A stretch of 64,000 nt of DNA, taken from the NCBI GenBank assembly GCA_942493325.1, contig OW818689.1:1240001-1304000 (forward strand), written 5' to 3'. The position numbers and the translations under genes are program-made. Every line of letters starts with the position of its first letter. Positions within the stretch are counted from its first letter, which is position 1. The notes under the pieces were generated by a model. That model searched no databases, was not told the DNA's origin, and saw only the letters and a list, made by a program, of their open reading frames with translations. The stretch comes from JAAFHB01 sp942493325 (GTDB taxonomy: Bacteria > Bacteroidota > Bacteroidia > Bacteroidales > Prolixibacteraceae). Of the stretch, positions 36,172-47,900 are shown piece after piece.

Positions 36172-39100
36172 TTAATACACAACTGTAACTGTACCCGTTT
36201 GCCGGTGTTTCCGACCCAGAAAATCATTAAAATTTAAAATCCAGACATATACACCTGCAGGGGCAAATGAACCGTTGGGCATTTGTCCGTTCCACCCCTT
36301 AATTTCATCCCGTGCTTCAAAGACGATGTCGTTCCACCGGCTTAATATTGTTAAATGATAACCTTCCGTGGCAATACCTTCGGACCCGAGCCGAAATTCC
36401 CGGTCAACCGTATTGGGTGCATTGGGTGAAAATCCGGTCGGGGGAAAAATACGGTCAAAAGCAACCAGAAGCTGATGTGAAACGGTATCAGAACACATAA
36501 ATTCATTGAATGTTTCCAGTAAAACAGTCTTGTAACCGGTTGCAATAAAATAATGTGAAGGATCTTTTTCATCTGAAGTCGATTCATCACCAAAGTCCCA
36601 TAAGTAGGAAACAGCACCGGAGCTTGAATTTAAAAAATTAACTGTGGGTTTATCATTGTATACAGTAGTGTTATCCATACTGAACGCTGCTTCAGGTTTT
36701 GGATAAGCCCAGGCAAGTGCCTGACTGAGTAAAGTGTCTGAACACCCCGTTGATGAAGATAATGCAAACAAGGTCACGTCATACTTATGGTCAGGTTCAG
36801 CATATTCATGTGTTACCTGGTCGCCTGTTCCACCCGTTCCATCACCAAAATCCCAGCTATAATTAACCTTATCAACCGGATCACCCGTAATCGCACTAAA
36901 TAACGGCTCAAAAGGAGTACATCCGGCAGCCATAGAGGTGAGCACAGAGAAGTCGGGGACGCGTTTGACCAATACAGTTGCGGTATCACTAAGACAACCA
37001 AATTTTGAAGTCACACTTAGCCGGATGTTTGTCTGTGGTTTATTTTGCAGGTTGAAAATAAACGGACCCTGAGTTTCCAATGGATTTTTGATAATCTCTG
37101 AGGTATCGAATTTTGATAAATCCCATATGTAACGGTCGAGAGTATCGCCCGTACCGGCATAAGAAATGCTGTTATCCCCTTTTAGCAGACATTCAGTCAA
37201 AAAAGATGTGAATCCGGCTGTTGGGATCGGATAAGTCCACATAAATTCTTTCCTGCTGATTGTATCACTGCATCCTGTAGTTGACGACTGTGCAATCAGG
37301 GCAACATCGTACTTCTGATCGGGTGCTGCATAAAAATGGCTTACCTGATCACCCGTTCCTGCCGAACCGTCACCAAAATCCCAACTGTAATTCAACTGAT
37401 CAACAGGATCGTTTGCTTTGGCTGTCAACAAAGGTCCAAACGGGGGACACCCCGCATTTGATGAAGCACTTATCGAAAAATCGGGGATTCGTTTGACCAG
37501 CATTTTTGCGGTATCACTAAAACAACCATATTTTGAAACCGCGTTAAGGCGAATTAATGCCTGAGGTTTATTTTTCAGATTGAAAATAAGAGGGCCGCGT
37601 GTAGTATCCGGATTTTGTACAATTTCTGCCAAATCCAGTTCTGATAAATCCCAGTTATATCTATCCAGCGAATCTGCTGTACCATTGTAGAAAATTTGAT
37701 GATCTCCCTTTTCGAGACATTCAGCCGAAAGTGACGTAAATCCAACTGTAGGTATTGGTGCAACATATACCAGACTATCAATTTCCACTTCATTCACACA
37801 ACCTTCTCCGCTTGACACAATAGTGGTTATTTTAAGCTTCACATTATAAAAACCATCATTCTGGTAGATGTGAAAAGGGTTCTTATCTCTCCTTTCTAGG
37901 GGAGTTCCGTCCCCATAATCCCAATCATAGACGACCACTTCAGTATTTTCAGCTCTGAATTCTGCATTGAATGGTTCACAACCAAGATTGTCAACAACAC
38001 CCATTTCAAGCTTTGGGATGACCTTAATGTCTTTTTGGGTATAACTATTTGGACACCCGTCCTGCGTAACTGTCAGCGAAAGATCGCGTTGTGAACGATT
38101 AATTCCCAGTGGAACGACAAGTGAATTCAATCCGGTTTCATTAGCGACGACTTCACCGCCAAATACCCAGTTAAAATTTGAAACAACAGTATCGGCATCG
38201 CCCACATAACTAACGTTCAGATTATACCCGGAACATTTTTTTGCATCAATAGTAAAGTCGACCGCAGGTGTTTTGTAAAAACCGAGTCTGACGGAGGTAT
38301 CTGTCACACACGAAAATTCATCTTTCGCAGTAAGGTTGACAAGGTAAGTTCCGAAGTCTGCCGGCAAAACCGAAGCAGTAAGATTACTGATATTAACTTT
38401 AGCATCCGGACTTTCCAATAACCATGTCACTGCTTTATCTGCTGAAATATTGAGGGTCGTTGTATATTTTCCACACATCAGGGTATCGAGCTTCGAAAGA
38501 TCAAGTTTCGGTTTATCGGTGAAAGCAATCGCTATTGTGTCGCCTGTTCGGCATCCGTTTTTATCGATAATATTAACTAAATAAATCCCATCTTTTTTCA
38601 CGACAACCGACGGGGTAATTTCTGTTGTTGACCACAGGTGAACAGGAAACTGGTTTCCTGCATTTAATACAATTGCTTCAGGGTTACAGATTGTGCTGTC
38701 GCGACCAAGATCCACGATTGGAGCAGCAAAAAATCCAAGGTTAAAAGAAGTATCTGTGGAACACGAAAATTCATCTTTTGCAGTAAGGTTGACAAGGTAA
38801 GTTCCGAAGTCTGCCGGCAAAACCGAAGCAGTAAGATTACTGATATTAACTTTAGCATACGGACTTTCCAATAACCATGTCACTGCTTTATCTGCTGAAA
38901 TATCGAGGGTCGTTGTATATTTTCCACACATCAGGGTATCGAGCTTCGAAAGATCAAGTTTCGGTTTATCGGTGAATGCAATCGCTATTGTGTCGCCTGT
39001 TCTGCATCCGTTTTTATCAATAATATTGACTGAAAAAATCCCATCTTTTTTCACGACAACCGATGGCGTAATTTCTGTCGTTGACCACAGGTGAACAGGA

Positions 39101-41250
39101 AACTGATTACCTGCATTTAATACAATTGCTTCAGGATTACAGATTGTGCTGTCGCGACCCAGGTCCACTATTGGCGCTGCAAAAAATCCAAGGTTAAAAG
39201 AAGTATCTGTGGAACAGGAAAATTCATCTTTCGCTGTTAAGGTGACGGGGTAAGTACCGAAGTCAGCAGGCAAAACCGAAGCTGTAAGATTACTGATATT
39301 AACTTTAGCATCCGGGCTTTCCAGCAACCATGATAAAGGTTTATCGGCCGAAATATCGAGGGTCGTTGTATATTTTCCACACATCAGCGTATCGAGCCTT
39401 GTCATATCGAATTTCGGTCTGTCCTTAAAGGTGACTTTAATCGTATCACTGGTTTTACATCCATATTTGTTAATAGCCTCAACTGCATAATTCCCTGTTT
39501 CGGTCGCGGTTATTGTTTGTCCTGTTAACGAATTTAGGGGAGTTGACCACTGATAACTCAAAAACTGATCACCTGCATCGAGAACAATAGTATCCGGATT
39601 ACAAATAATTGTATCAGTCCCAAGATCAACAGAAGGTTTACTAATCTGAAGTTCAACGCTATCACTTAATTCGCAACCCCCATTTAATGATGCGGTTACA
39701 CTATACCAACCTGCCTCAGTAACCTGAATCGCGGAGATGGTATCGCCGGTGCTCCACAAATAGTTATCAAAAGCATTTCCGGCGTTAAGGGTAAGCGGAT
39801 CGGCTCCATCGCACCGAACCAGCAATTTGCCGATCGCATTGATATTACTGCCAAGATCAAGGACAATATCAAGATTAAATCCTACACCGTATCCATACGA
39901 CTCCACACCGCCGAAACCATATACATAGGCAATAAACCCCTTCCCCTCCTCGGTTGTTTCGATCAGGTGATTCCCTTTGGTAACGAGATTAACCTGTGCA
40001 TAGGAATATCCGGTTCCGCTTAATGAAGTGAAAATTATTATGTTATTATCCAGTTTAATTTTACCAACCGCATCATCCTTTACAACAACGTTGATAAAAT
40101 ACTTGTTTGTAATGTTTTGTGAATCGTAAGCCACAAAAGCGACCTTTTCGCGTGTCTGGTTTACCGGACTCACAATCACCATAAACGGATCGCCGTCGCC
40201 TCCGTTATAGGTTCTGTCAACACTGTTTGAATTGCTGTATTGAGCTAACAGAACTGGCTTATCACTTTCAATTAATGAAGGTTCTGTATAAAGCAGCATA
40301 AATTCGTAGAACTCTCCTTTATTCAACGAAACAGGAGGTTTACTGCCAATACGTATAGTAGTATTATTTTCTGCCGCCAATACGCGGTATGTATCTTCGT
40401 GTCTGGATTGTAAAGGAACAGCAATAAACTTTCTGCCCCATGTTTGCAGAGGTGGAATCTGTTCGTAAAGATGATCCCAGGCACTGGTGGAAGTAAAAGG
40501 AATAGTTGTCGCTAAAGAGCCCGAAAAAAAGGCTATAGGTTTTTTGCTGGTGATATAGCTGCCGGTCAAATCTCCCTGACCCTGTGCTCCTGAATTTGGA
40601 AGATTCTCTGACTGGACCTGGTACACCTCTCCCTTAGAAAGCCAGATTTTGAAGGGTATGTTTGCTGGTTTCAACTTGTCAGTTAACTTAGAGGGTGTAA
40701 TCCAAACCTCAGTACTATCCTGGGTGGCTACAATTAGAAACTCGCTGTTTCTCCCGTTTCCGGTATTTATTCCATTGCCATTGACATGTGGGGTGTAACA
40801 CATCGCATAATATTCATTTCCAAGCGATTCTGCAGGATAGATCACCGCCACATCAGCCGAACTATTATCAAAATTGAGCGCATAGACGTTTAGCGGCTGA
40901 TCAGATACCAGATGAATTGCTCTGTCCTGAATGGTTTCTGAACCCGTAGCCTCGACTAGATTCCAGGCAATCTTAATTTTAACAGGGATGTTGGGCAATA
41001 CTGTTCCATCAAGGGGCGACGGTAATGTAAAGGGAATTAGGGACTTTCCGATATAAATCCTGTAATTGCAATTGTGAATTGAGGTTAGTGTAATTTCAGT
41101 ATAATGTGTTGAAGCGTGATAGTTTCGGCTTTCCATAAAACCAAACCAAAAATCTTTTCCTTCGGTCGATTTACGGCACGATCCGGTAGTCTGTCCAAAG
41201 ACAGACACACTAAAAAAAATGAGAAAGAGAGTTAGCCGGGTTAAGCGCAT
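36172..41250 (-). CDS. Largest T9SS type-B adhesin (paralog 2) with internal repeats
   Basis: 1692 residues, ATG start, signal peptide ending SVFGQ. It has the same order as its neighbours: IgGFc-binding-like domain (about 25-470), Ig-like units, PKD domains and type-B C-terminal domain. The extra length comes from two expansions. A 151-residue Ig-like pair (LDTLMCGKYTTTL ... PIVDLGRDSTICNPEAIVLN ... DKPKLDLSK) is repeated at a 453-bp period. A module from AECL..GD to a PKD domain and KRxPDFS occurs twice. Four WDFGD/WDYGD PKD motifs are seen. A long filamentous surface adhesin is the likely product. It is 161 bp upstream of paralog 1 and 63 bp downstream of paralog 3. Confidence 0.88.
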   Translation of the reverse strand: MRLTRLTLFLIFFSVSVFGQTTGSCRKSTEGKDFWFGFMESRNYHASTHYTEITLTSIHNCNYRIYIGKSLIPFTLPSPLDGTVLPNIPVKIKIAWNLVEATGSETIQDRAIHLVSDQPLNVYALNFDNSSADVAVIYPAESLGNEYYAMCYTPHVNGNGINTGNGRNSEFLIVATQDSTEVWITPSKLTDKLKPANIPFKIWLSKGEVYQVQSENLPNSGAQGQGDLTGSYITSKKPIAFFSGSLATTIPFTSTSAWDHLYEQIPPLQTWGRKFIAVPLQSRHEDTYRVLAAENNTTIRIGSKPPVSLNKGEFYEFMLLYTEPSLIESDKPVLLAQYSNSNSVDRTYNGGDGDPFMVIVSPVNQTREKVAFVAYDSQNITNKYFINVVVKDDAVGKIKLDNNIIIFTSLSGTGYSYAQVNLVTKGNHLIETTEEGKGFIAYVYGFGGVESYGYGVGFNLDIVLDLGSNINAIGKLLVRCDGADPLTLNAGNAFDNYLWSTGDTISAIQVTEAGWYSVTASLNGGCELSDSVELQISKPSVDLGTDTIICNPDTIVLDAGDQFLSYQWSTPLNSLTGQTITATETGNYAVEAINKYGCKTSDTIKVTFKDRPKFDMTRLDTLMCGKYTTTLDISADKPLSWLLESPDAKVNISNLTASVLPADFGTYPVTLTAKDEFSCSTDTSFNLGFFAAPIVDLGRDSTICNPEAIVLNAGNQFPVHLWSTTEITPSVVVKKDGIFSVNIIDKNGCRTGDTIAIAFTDKPKLDLSKLDTLMCGKYTTTLDISADKAVTWLLESPYAKVNISNLTASVLPADFGTYLVNLTAKDEFSCSTDTSFNLGFFAAPIVDLGRDSTICNPEAIVLNAGNQFPVHLWSTTEITPSVVVKKDGIYLVNIIDKNGCRTGDTIAIAFTDKPKLDLSKLDTLMCGKYTTTLNISADKAVTWLLESPDAKVNISNLTASVLPADFGTYLVNLTAKDEFSCVTDTSVRLGFYKTPAVDFTIDAKKCSGYNLNVSYVGDADTVVSNFNWVFGGEVVANETGLNSLVVPLGINRSQRDLSLTVTQDGCPNSYTQKDIKVIPKLEMGVVDNLGCEPFNAEFRAENTEVVVYDWDYGDGTPLERRDKNPFHIYQNDGFYNVKLKITTIVSSGEGCVNEVEIDSLVYVAPIPTVGFTSLSAECLEKGDHQIFYNGTADSLDRYNWDLSELDLAEIVQNPDTTRGPLIFNLKNKPQALIRLNAVSKYGCFSDTAKMLVKRIPDFSISASSNAGCPPFGPLLTAKANDPVDQLNYSWDFGDGSAGTGDQVSHFYAAPDQKYDVALIAQSSTTGCSDTISRKEFMWTYPIPTAGFTSFLTECLLKGDNSISYAGTGDTLDRYIWDLSKFDTSEIIKNPLETQGPFIFNLQNKPQTNIRLSVTSKFGCLSDTATVLVKRVPDFSVLTSMAAGCTPFEPLFSAITGDPVDKVNYSWDFGDGTGGTGDQVTHEYAEPDHKYDVTLFALSSSTGCSDTLLSQALAWAYPKPEAAFSMDNTTVYNDKPTVNFLNSSSGAVSYLWDFGDESTSDEKDPSHYFIATGYKTVLLETFNEFMCSDTVSHQLLVAFDRIFPPTGFSPNAPNTVDREFRLGSEGIATEGYHLTILSRWNDIVFEARDEIKGWNGQMPNGSFAPAGVYVWILNFNDFLGRKHRQTGTVTVVY
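38290..39400 (-). repeat. 453-bp internal repeats in the largest adhesin gene
   Basis: The segment GTCGTTGTATATTTTCCACA recurs at about 38458, 38911 and 39364, exactly 453 bp apart. Two near-identical full units and a partial third encode 151-residue Ig-like pairs. High DNA identity implies recent expansion or homogenisation. Confidence 0.85.
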
Positions 41251-41313
41251 CAGAGGGTGAATTTGGCCATGAATTTAATTGATTTTTAATTATAGATCAA
41301 ATTAACAATTTTT

Positions 41314-44300
41314 TTAATAAATGAGGGTGACCGTCCCTTTTTGGCGGTGTGAACGTCCCAGGTGATCGGTAAAATTCAGAATCCAGACATAGGTTCCGGC
41401 AGGAGCAGATGATCCGTTTGACATTTGTCCGTTCCATCCCTTTGACTGATCCTTTGTTTCGAAAACAATATCGTTCCAGCGCGACAGTATGGTTAAATGG
41501 TAACCTACTGCAGCGACTCCGTCTGAGCCCAGTTTGAATTCGCGATCTACCACATTCGGAGCATTGGGCGAAAAGGCATTTGGAGGGAAAATACGATCGA
41601 AGGCAACCAATAACCGATGAGAAATGGTATCAGAGCACTGAAATTCGTTAATTGCCTCCAGTAAAACTGTCCGGTAACCGGTAACAAGAAAATAATGCGA
41701 GGGATCTTTAACATCTGAAGTCGATTCATCACCGAAATCCCATAAATAGGAAATTGCACCTGTACTTGAATTAAAGAAATTCACGGTTGGTTTATCATTG
41801 TAAACAACAGTATGATCCATATCAAACGCGGCGGCAGGTTTCGGATAAGTCCGTATATATTGCGGACGGCTAATCGTATCAATACATCCGGTTATTGAGG
41901 ACGAGGCAGTCAGAACAAGATTAAACTTCTGATCAGGCACCTCATAGGCATGCGTAACCTGATCGCCGGAGCCCTGCCCCGGTTCTCCAAAATCCCAGCT
42001 ATAGCTTATCTGGTCGACAGGATCACCAGTTGTTGCAGTGAATACGGGCTCAAAAGGTGTACATCCGGCAACAGAGGAGGAACTCATCGAAAAGGCAGGT
42101 TTTCGTTTGGCCAGTACTGTGGCAGTGTCACTTTTACAACCATATTGTGAAATTACGCTGAGTCGGATATTTGTCTGAGGTTTGTTTTTCAGAGTGAAAA
42201 TAAGCGGACCCGGTTTGGTCCCGGGATTTTGTATAATCTCCTCATTATCAAATTCAGCAAGGTCCCACACATAGGTATCCAACAGGTCACCGCTACCTAG
42301 ATAGGAGATTTCATGATTCTCCTTTTCGAGACATTCTGCTGCAAGTGCTGTGAATCCGGCAGTAGGAATGGGCGCGGCATAGATCATGCTGTCTATCCTG
42401 ACTTCGTTGGCACACCCTTTATTGGTTATTACTTCCAATTTAACAGGATAATAACCATCATTTTGATAGGTATGCGTCGGATCGGCAGTCAATCCGTTTA
42501 AAACACTTCCGTCACCAAAATCCCAGTTATACGTTACGGTTTCTGTATTGGCAGCCATAAATTTTGTTGTAAAAGGCTCACAACCCAGACTATCCTCAAC
42601 CCACATCTGCAGATTGGGGATTACTTTAATATCGTGGAGCGTTTTATCATTCGGGCATCCCTGATCTGTAACCCTGAGCTTTAAATCGCGTGTAGCCCGG
42701 TTAATACCAAGCGGAACAACATACGCATCCAGTCCGATCCCCTGAATAATTGTATCGCCACCATATATCCAAATGAAATCCGACGCATCAATATTCGCGT
42801 CGCCTGCATATTTAACGTCCAGATTATACCCGTAACATTTTGTGGAATCGATGGAAAAGTCAATGGTCGGCGTTTTATGGAATCCAAAACTGATTAAGGA
42901 ATCGGAAGTACAGGAATACTCATCGGTAGCCCTTATCTTAAGAGGATAGGTGCCAAAATCGGGAACAGTAACATCAAGCCCCTGAAACATAAAATTATCA
43001 CTCATGCGCTGAACGGAAAATACACCTTCATCTGCTGTAATGTCCAGAATATCTGATTTTTTCCCGCAAATTAGGGTGTCAAGCCGCGAAAAATCAATCG
43101 TTGGTTTGTCTGTAAAGGAAACCTTAATCGTGTCCTTCGTTTTACATCCAAATTTATTGGTTACCTCAACAAAGTAATCGCCTGGCTGAGAAACTGTAAT
43201 CTTCTGATCAATTTGAGCCGTCGACCACATAAAGCCCGTAAACTTGTCACTGGCATCGAGCAAAATAGTTTCAGGATTACAGATTGTAGTATCACGACCC
43301 AGGTTGATAACCGGCTTACTTACCTGTAATTCAACACTGTCCTCCAGTACACAACCATTATTTGTATTAACTTTTACACTGTACCACCCATCATTGTTAA
43401 TCTGTATGGTTGAAGTTGTATCTCCCGTGCTCCACAAATAATTGTCAAAAGCATTACCTGCATTGAGGGTAAGCGGGGGTTCACCATCGCACCGGACAAC
43501 TAATTTTTCGCCATTTGCATTGATGTCACTTCCCAGGTCAAGTACAATATCGAGATTAAAACCAACACCGTAGCCATACGATTCATAACCTCCAAAACCA
43601 TATACATAGGCAATAAATCCCTTTCCCGGCTCTGTAGATTCAATGTTATGATTCCCATTACCTATTTCGAGTTGTGCATAGGAATAGCCGCTTCCGGTAA
43701 GAGATTGAAATATAATGGGAACGTTATCCAGGATAATTTTACCAACAGCGTCGTTTTTGACTACCACATTGATATAATATTTTTTTATTTGTGCTGAAGC
43801 ATAAGCCACGAACGCCACCCTTTCACGTGTCTGATTGACGGGGCTCACGATGATCATAAACGGATCCCCGTTCCAATTAGCGGCCGTAACACCGGGGGGC
43901 CGGTCAACAATATTCGAGTTGCTGTACTGCGCCAGGAGTATCGGTTTATTACTTTCGATCAAAGATACTTCCGTCGAATTCAGCATAAATTCCCGATACT
44001 CGCCTTTGTTTAGCAGGGGAGCCAAAGTAACCGTCCCAATCCGCACCTCGGTATTATTTTCTGAAGCCAAAACCCGGTAAGTATCCATCCCTCTTGACAA
44101 GAGTGGTACGGCTACAAATTTTCTACCCCATGTCTGAAGCGGGGGAAGTTGCTCATATAAATGGTCATAGGCATCATTTACAGTGACCGGCACGGTTGTG
44201 GCATATGATCCTGAGAATACAGCAACAGGTTTATTGCTCGTGATATAACTTCCTGTCAGATCGCCCTGGTCGGGTGCCGTATTAAGAAGATTTTCAGACT

Positions 44301-44925
44301 GTACCTGATACAACTCTCCCTTACTGAGCGTTATCTGGAAAGGGACATTGGCAGGTCTTAACTGATCAGTCACCTTCGAAGGTGTAATCGAAAGGAGGGT
44401 GTTATCCTCAGCAGCCACAATCATAAATTCACTGTTCTTTCCCTGGGCTGTACCTGTAATCGGATTTACATTACTTAAATGCGGATTATAACACATGGTA
44501 AAATACTCATCACCCAGTGATCCAACCGGGTAAATCACAGCAACATCAGCAGAGTTCGAAGCCCAGTTTAGCGCATAAACATTCAAAGGCTGATCCGAAA
44601 CCAGGTGAATTGCCTTCTCCTGGATATTTTCTGAACCCCTGGCTTCAACAAGATTCCAGTCAATGGGAATTTGTATCGGACTATTCGGATATAAAGTCCC
44701 GCCTGTAAACGGAGTGAGTGATTTACCAATATAAATCTGGTATTTACATTCAAAGATTGAAGTAATGGTGATGCTGTTGTAATGCCCGGCCTGGTAGTTC
44801 CGGTTCTCCATAAATCCAAACCAAAATTCCTTTCCTTCTGTTGATTTGCGGCAAGATTCTGTTTGTCCGTCAACTGAACGAAAAACAAAAAAAAGGAGCA
44901 ACAGGTTTAGCAGAAAAAATTTCAT
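41314..44925 (-). CDS. T9SS type-B adhesin with IgGFc-binding-like N-terminus (paralog 3)
   Basis: 1203 residues, ATG start, signal peptide ending RSVDGQ (about residue 21). The IgGFc-binding-like domain spans about 24-460 (KSTEGKEFWFGFMENRNYQA, PPLQTWGRKFVAVPL, YGFGGYESYGYGVGFNLDIV). Ig-like units with LNAGNAFDNYLWSTGDTTS follow, then three PKD motifs, of which one reads WDFGEPG, and the C-terminal T9SS domain (NAFSPNAPNVVDREFKLGSD). From the region NLQMWVEDSLGCEPF to the end it is close to paralog 1. It lies 49 bp downstream of a lectin-tipped paralog; all five genes are likely one transcriptional unit. Confidence 0.88.
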   Translation of the reverse strand: MKFFLLNLLLLFFVFRSVDGQTESCRKSTEGKEFWFGFMENRNYQAGHYNSITITSIFECKYQIYIGKSLTPFTGGTLYPNSPIQIPIDWNLVEARGSENIQEKAIHLVSDQPLNVYALNWASNSADVAVIYPVGSLGDEYFTMCYNPHLSNVNPITGTAQGKNSEFMIVAAEDNTLLSITPSKVTDQLRPANVPFQITLSKGELYQVQSENLLNTAPDQGDLTGSYITSNKPVAVFSGSYATTVPVTVNDAYDHLYEQLPPLQTWGRKFVAVPLLSRGMDTYRVLASENNTEVRIGTVTLAPLLNKGEYREFMLNSTEVSLIESNKPILLAQYSNSNIVDRPPGVTAANWNGDPFMIIVSPVNQTRERVAFVAYASAQIKKYYINVVVKNDAVGKIILDNVPIIFQSLTGSGYSYAQLEIGNGNHNIESTEPGKGFIAYVYGFGGYESYGYGVGFNLDIVLDLGSDINANGEKLVVRCDGEPPLTLNAGNAFDNYLWSTGDTTSTIQINNDGWYSVKVNTNNGCVLEDSVELQVSKPVINLGRDTTICNPETILLDASDKFTGFMWSTAQIDQKITVSQPGDYFVEVTNKFGCKTKDTIKVSFTDKPTIDFSRLDTLICGKKSDILDITADEGVFSVQRMSDNFMFQGLDVTVPDFGTYPLKIRATDEYSCTSDSLISFGFHKTPTIDFSIDSTKCYGYNLDVKYAGDANIDASDFIWIYGGDTIIQGIGLDAYVVPLGINRATRDLKLRVTDQGCPNDKTLHDIKVIPNLQMWVEDSLGCEPFTTKFMAANTETVTYNWDFGDGSVLNGLTADPTHTYQNDGYYPVKLEVITNKGCANEVRIDSMIYAAPIPTAGFTALAAECLEKENHEISYLGSGDLLDTYVWDLAEFDNEEIIQNPGTKPGPLIFTLKNKPQTNIRLSVISQYGCKSDTATVLAKRKPAFSMSSSSVAGCTPFEPVFTATTGDPVDQISYSWDFGEPGQGSGDQVTHAYEVPDQKFNLVLTASSSITGCIDTISRPQYIRTYPKPAAAFDMDHTVVYNDKPTVNFFNSSTGAISYLWDFGDESTSDVKDPSHYFLVTGYRTVLLEAINEFQCSDTISHRLLVAFDRIFPPNAFSPNAPNVVDREFKLGSDGVAAVGYHLTILSRWNDIVFETKDQSKGWNGQMSNGSSAPAGTYVWILNFTDHLGRSHRQKGTVTLIY

Positions 44926-44974
44926 GATGGTTTTAAATAGGCCATAAATATACTTGATTTAATAAATAAAACCA

Positions 44975-47900
44975 TTAATAAACAAGGGTCACTGTTCCGG
45001 TTTGCCGGTGTCTGCGACCCAGAAAATCGGTAAAGTTAAGTATCCAGATATACGTACCTGCGGGTGCTAAAGATTCATCGGGCATTTGTCCATTCCATCC
45101 TTTAATTTCATTCCGGGCTTCGAAGACAAGATCATTCCACCGGCTTAATATGGTTAAATGATACCCTTCCGAAGCAATACCGTCAGACCCAAGTTTAAAT
45201 TCCCGGTCCACCAGATCGGGTGCGTTGGGTGAAAATCCGGTCGGGGGGAAAATCCGGTCAAAGGCAACCAGCAGTTGATGGGTGACCGTATCAGAACACA
45301 AAAATTCGTTGAATGCTTCCAGTAAAACCGTCCGGTAGCCGGTTGCAATAAAATAATGAGCGGGATCTTTAACATCTGAAGTCGATTCATCGCCGAAATC
45401 CCACAAATAAGTATCCGCTCCGGAACTGAGATTCGAAAAATTCACCGTAGGTTTATCATTGTAAACAGTTGTGTTATCCATACTGAACGCTGCTTCAGGC
45501 TTAGGATAGGTCATCAGTAAATCCGGACTGACCAGCGTGTCGGAACAACCTGTAACCGATGATCTGCCTGAGAGGGTAACGGTGTATTTTTGATCCGGTT
45601 GTTCGTAGCTATGCGACACCTGTGATCCGGAAGATATTACCCCGTCACTAAAATCCCAGCTAAAATCAATCCGGTCGGCCGGGTCACTGATGATGCCCGT
45701 CAGCACCGGCTCAAAAGGAACACAACCCTCAACCTGGGAAGGAAGAATGGAAAAACCCGGTTTTCGTTTGACCAGTACCGTGGCAGAATCACTCCGGCAC
45801 CCGTATTTCGAGACCGCTTTCAGACCAATGAGGGCCTGCGGTTTGTTTTTCAGGTTAAAAATAAACGGACCCTGGGTGGTATCGGGATTTTGTATAATCT
45901 CTTCATTATCGAAAGCGGTAAGATTCCACCTGTAGATATCCAACTGATCGCCACTACCATGATATGAGATTTCGTGATTTTCCTTTTCAAGACATTCTGC
46001 CGGAAGTGGTGTAAATCCAATGGTTGGTATCGGGGCCACATAAACCAGGCTGTCCATCACGATTTCGTTTGAACACCCTTTATCGGTTGTTACTTCGAGC
46101 TTTACCGGGTAATAACCGTCGTTCAGGTAAGTATGCGACGGATCAGCCGTTAACCCGCTTAAAATAGTACCATCACCAAAATCCCAGGCATAGGTGACTG
46201 TTTCGGTATTTTCAGCCGTAAACCGGGTGGTAAAAGGCTCACATCCAAGGCTGTCGGAGACTGAAATCTTCAGGTTGGGAATTACCTTAATGTCGCTGAG
46301 TGTTTTGTCATTCGCACATCCCTGGTCAGTAACCTTTAAGGTGAGGTCGCGCGTGGCACGGTTGACACCCAGGGGGACAAGATAAGCGTCAATGCCAATT
46401 CCCCGTTTGATGGTATCACCCCCGAAAACCCAGGTAAAATCGGATGAAGCAATAGTTGCATCGCCCGAATACTTCACATCAAGATTATAACCATAACACT
46501 TTGTTGAATCAACCGAAAAATTAACCGTCGGAGTTTTATGAAATCCAAAACTGATTACAGAATCCGAAGAACAGGAGAACTGATCAGTGGCTTTGACAGT
46601 AAAGTCATACCTCCCGAAATCGGGTACAGCCACATTAAGGGTATTGAATACAAAACTGTCACTAAGGCGTTGAACTGTAAAACTGCCTTTATCGGATGTA
46701 ACATCCAGCAGAGCCGATTTTATCCCGCAAATCAGGGTGTCGAGCCTGGTAAAATCTATTTGGGGTTTATTTGTGAAGGAGACCTTTACCTGATCAATGG
46801 TTTTACATCCGTTAGTATCGGTAATGTTAACCCCGTAAGTTCCATCACTTTTAACTACGATACCTGGTGTTATTTCTGCTGTTGACCACAGGTAATCAGC
46901 AAACATTTCACCCGCAGTCAACTGAAGGGTTGCAGGGTTACAAATTGTGGTATCGTTACCCAGGTTAACTACAGGGACCGGGTAAAAACCCAATCCGAAT
47001 TTTGCCTCTGCGGGGCAATACTGATGGCTTGCCTTAAATACCATCGGGTAAAGCCCAAAGTCGGGAACACTCACAGCCAACCCGTTTACCGTCGCCTTAA
47101 GATCCTGGCTTTCGAGCGAAAAAGCCGAAGCATCCGTGACAATATTTACAACAGCGGACTTATCACTACCGCAAATGAGCGTCTGAAGATTTGAAAGATT
47201 TACCGAGGGATATTCATGAACGATAACCTTTGTAGCTGAAGGCAGGGACACGCAATTTTTACCGGAAGTGAGTGTCACGCTGTAGATGCCCGGCTGACTG
47301 ACTGTTATGGTTCGTGTTTTGATGGTGCTACCCCAGTCATAACCTGCATGAACACCCGGGTCAAGCGTGATTGATTGTCCCTGGCATATATTTTCTTCGG
47401 GATTTAATAACGATACCGGTGCCGGATGTACAATGACAGAATACGATGCCGTATCACTACACGCCCCGCGGGTTCCGGTTACCTTATAGGTTGTTGTAGT
47501 CCCGGGGGATGCCGTGGGATTGGGGGTTTTACTTGCATCCCCTAAAGTAGGATTCGATAACCCTTCGGCTGGTGTCCATAAATAATCTCCGGGAGTCCAG
47601 TTGACATCCTGTATATTTAACTTCACACTTCCGCCTTCACAAATCTCATGAACATGACTTGTATTAAAAAGCATCGTATTGACCTGTAATTCAAGGGTAG
47701 CGGTAAGATTTAAAGTCGGTTCATCTGCATATCCTCCATATTCGATTAAGTACCCCTTAGATGAATAATCACCACCTCCTCCCGTGTTTGGTAAATCGTT
47801 CCATTTATAGGAATTATTAGGATTAGTTGGAAATACGGTGATGTGGGCATAATCTTCGTCACCGGACTGATTGGGCTCCCATGTATTTGCAGGGAGTGAT

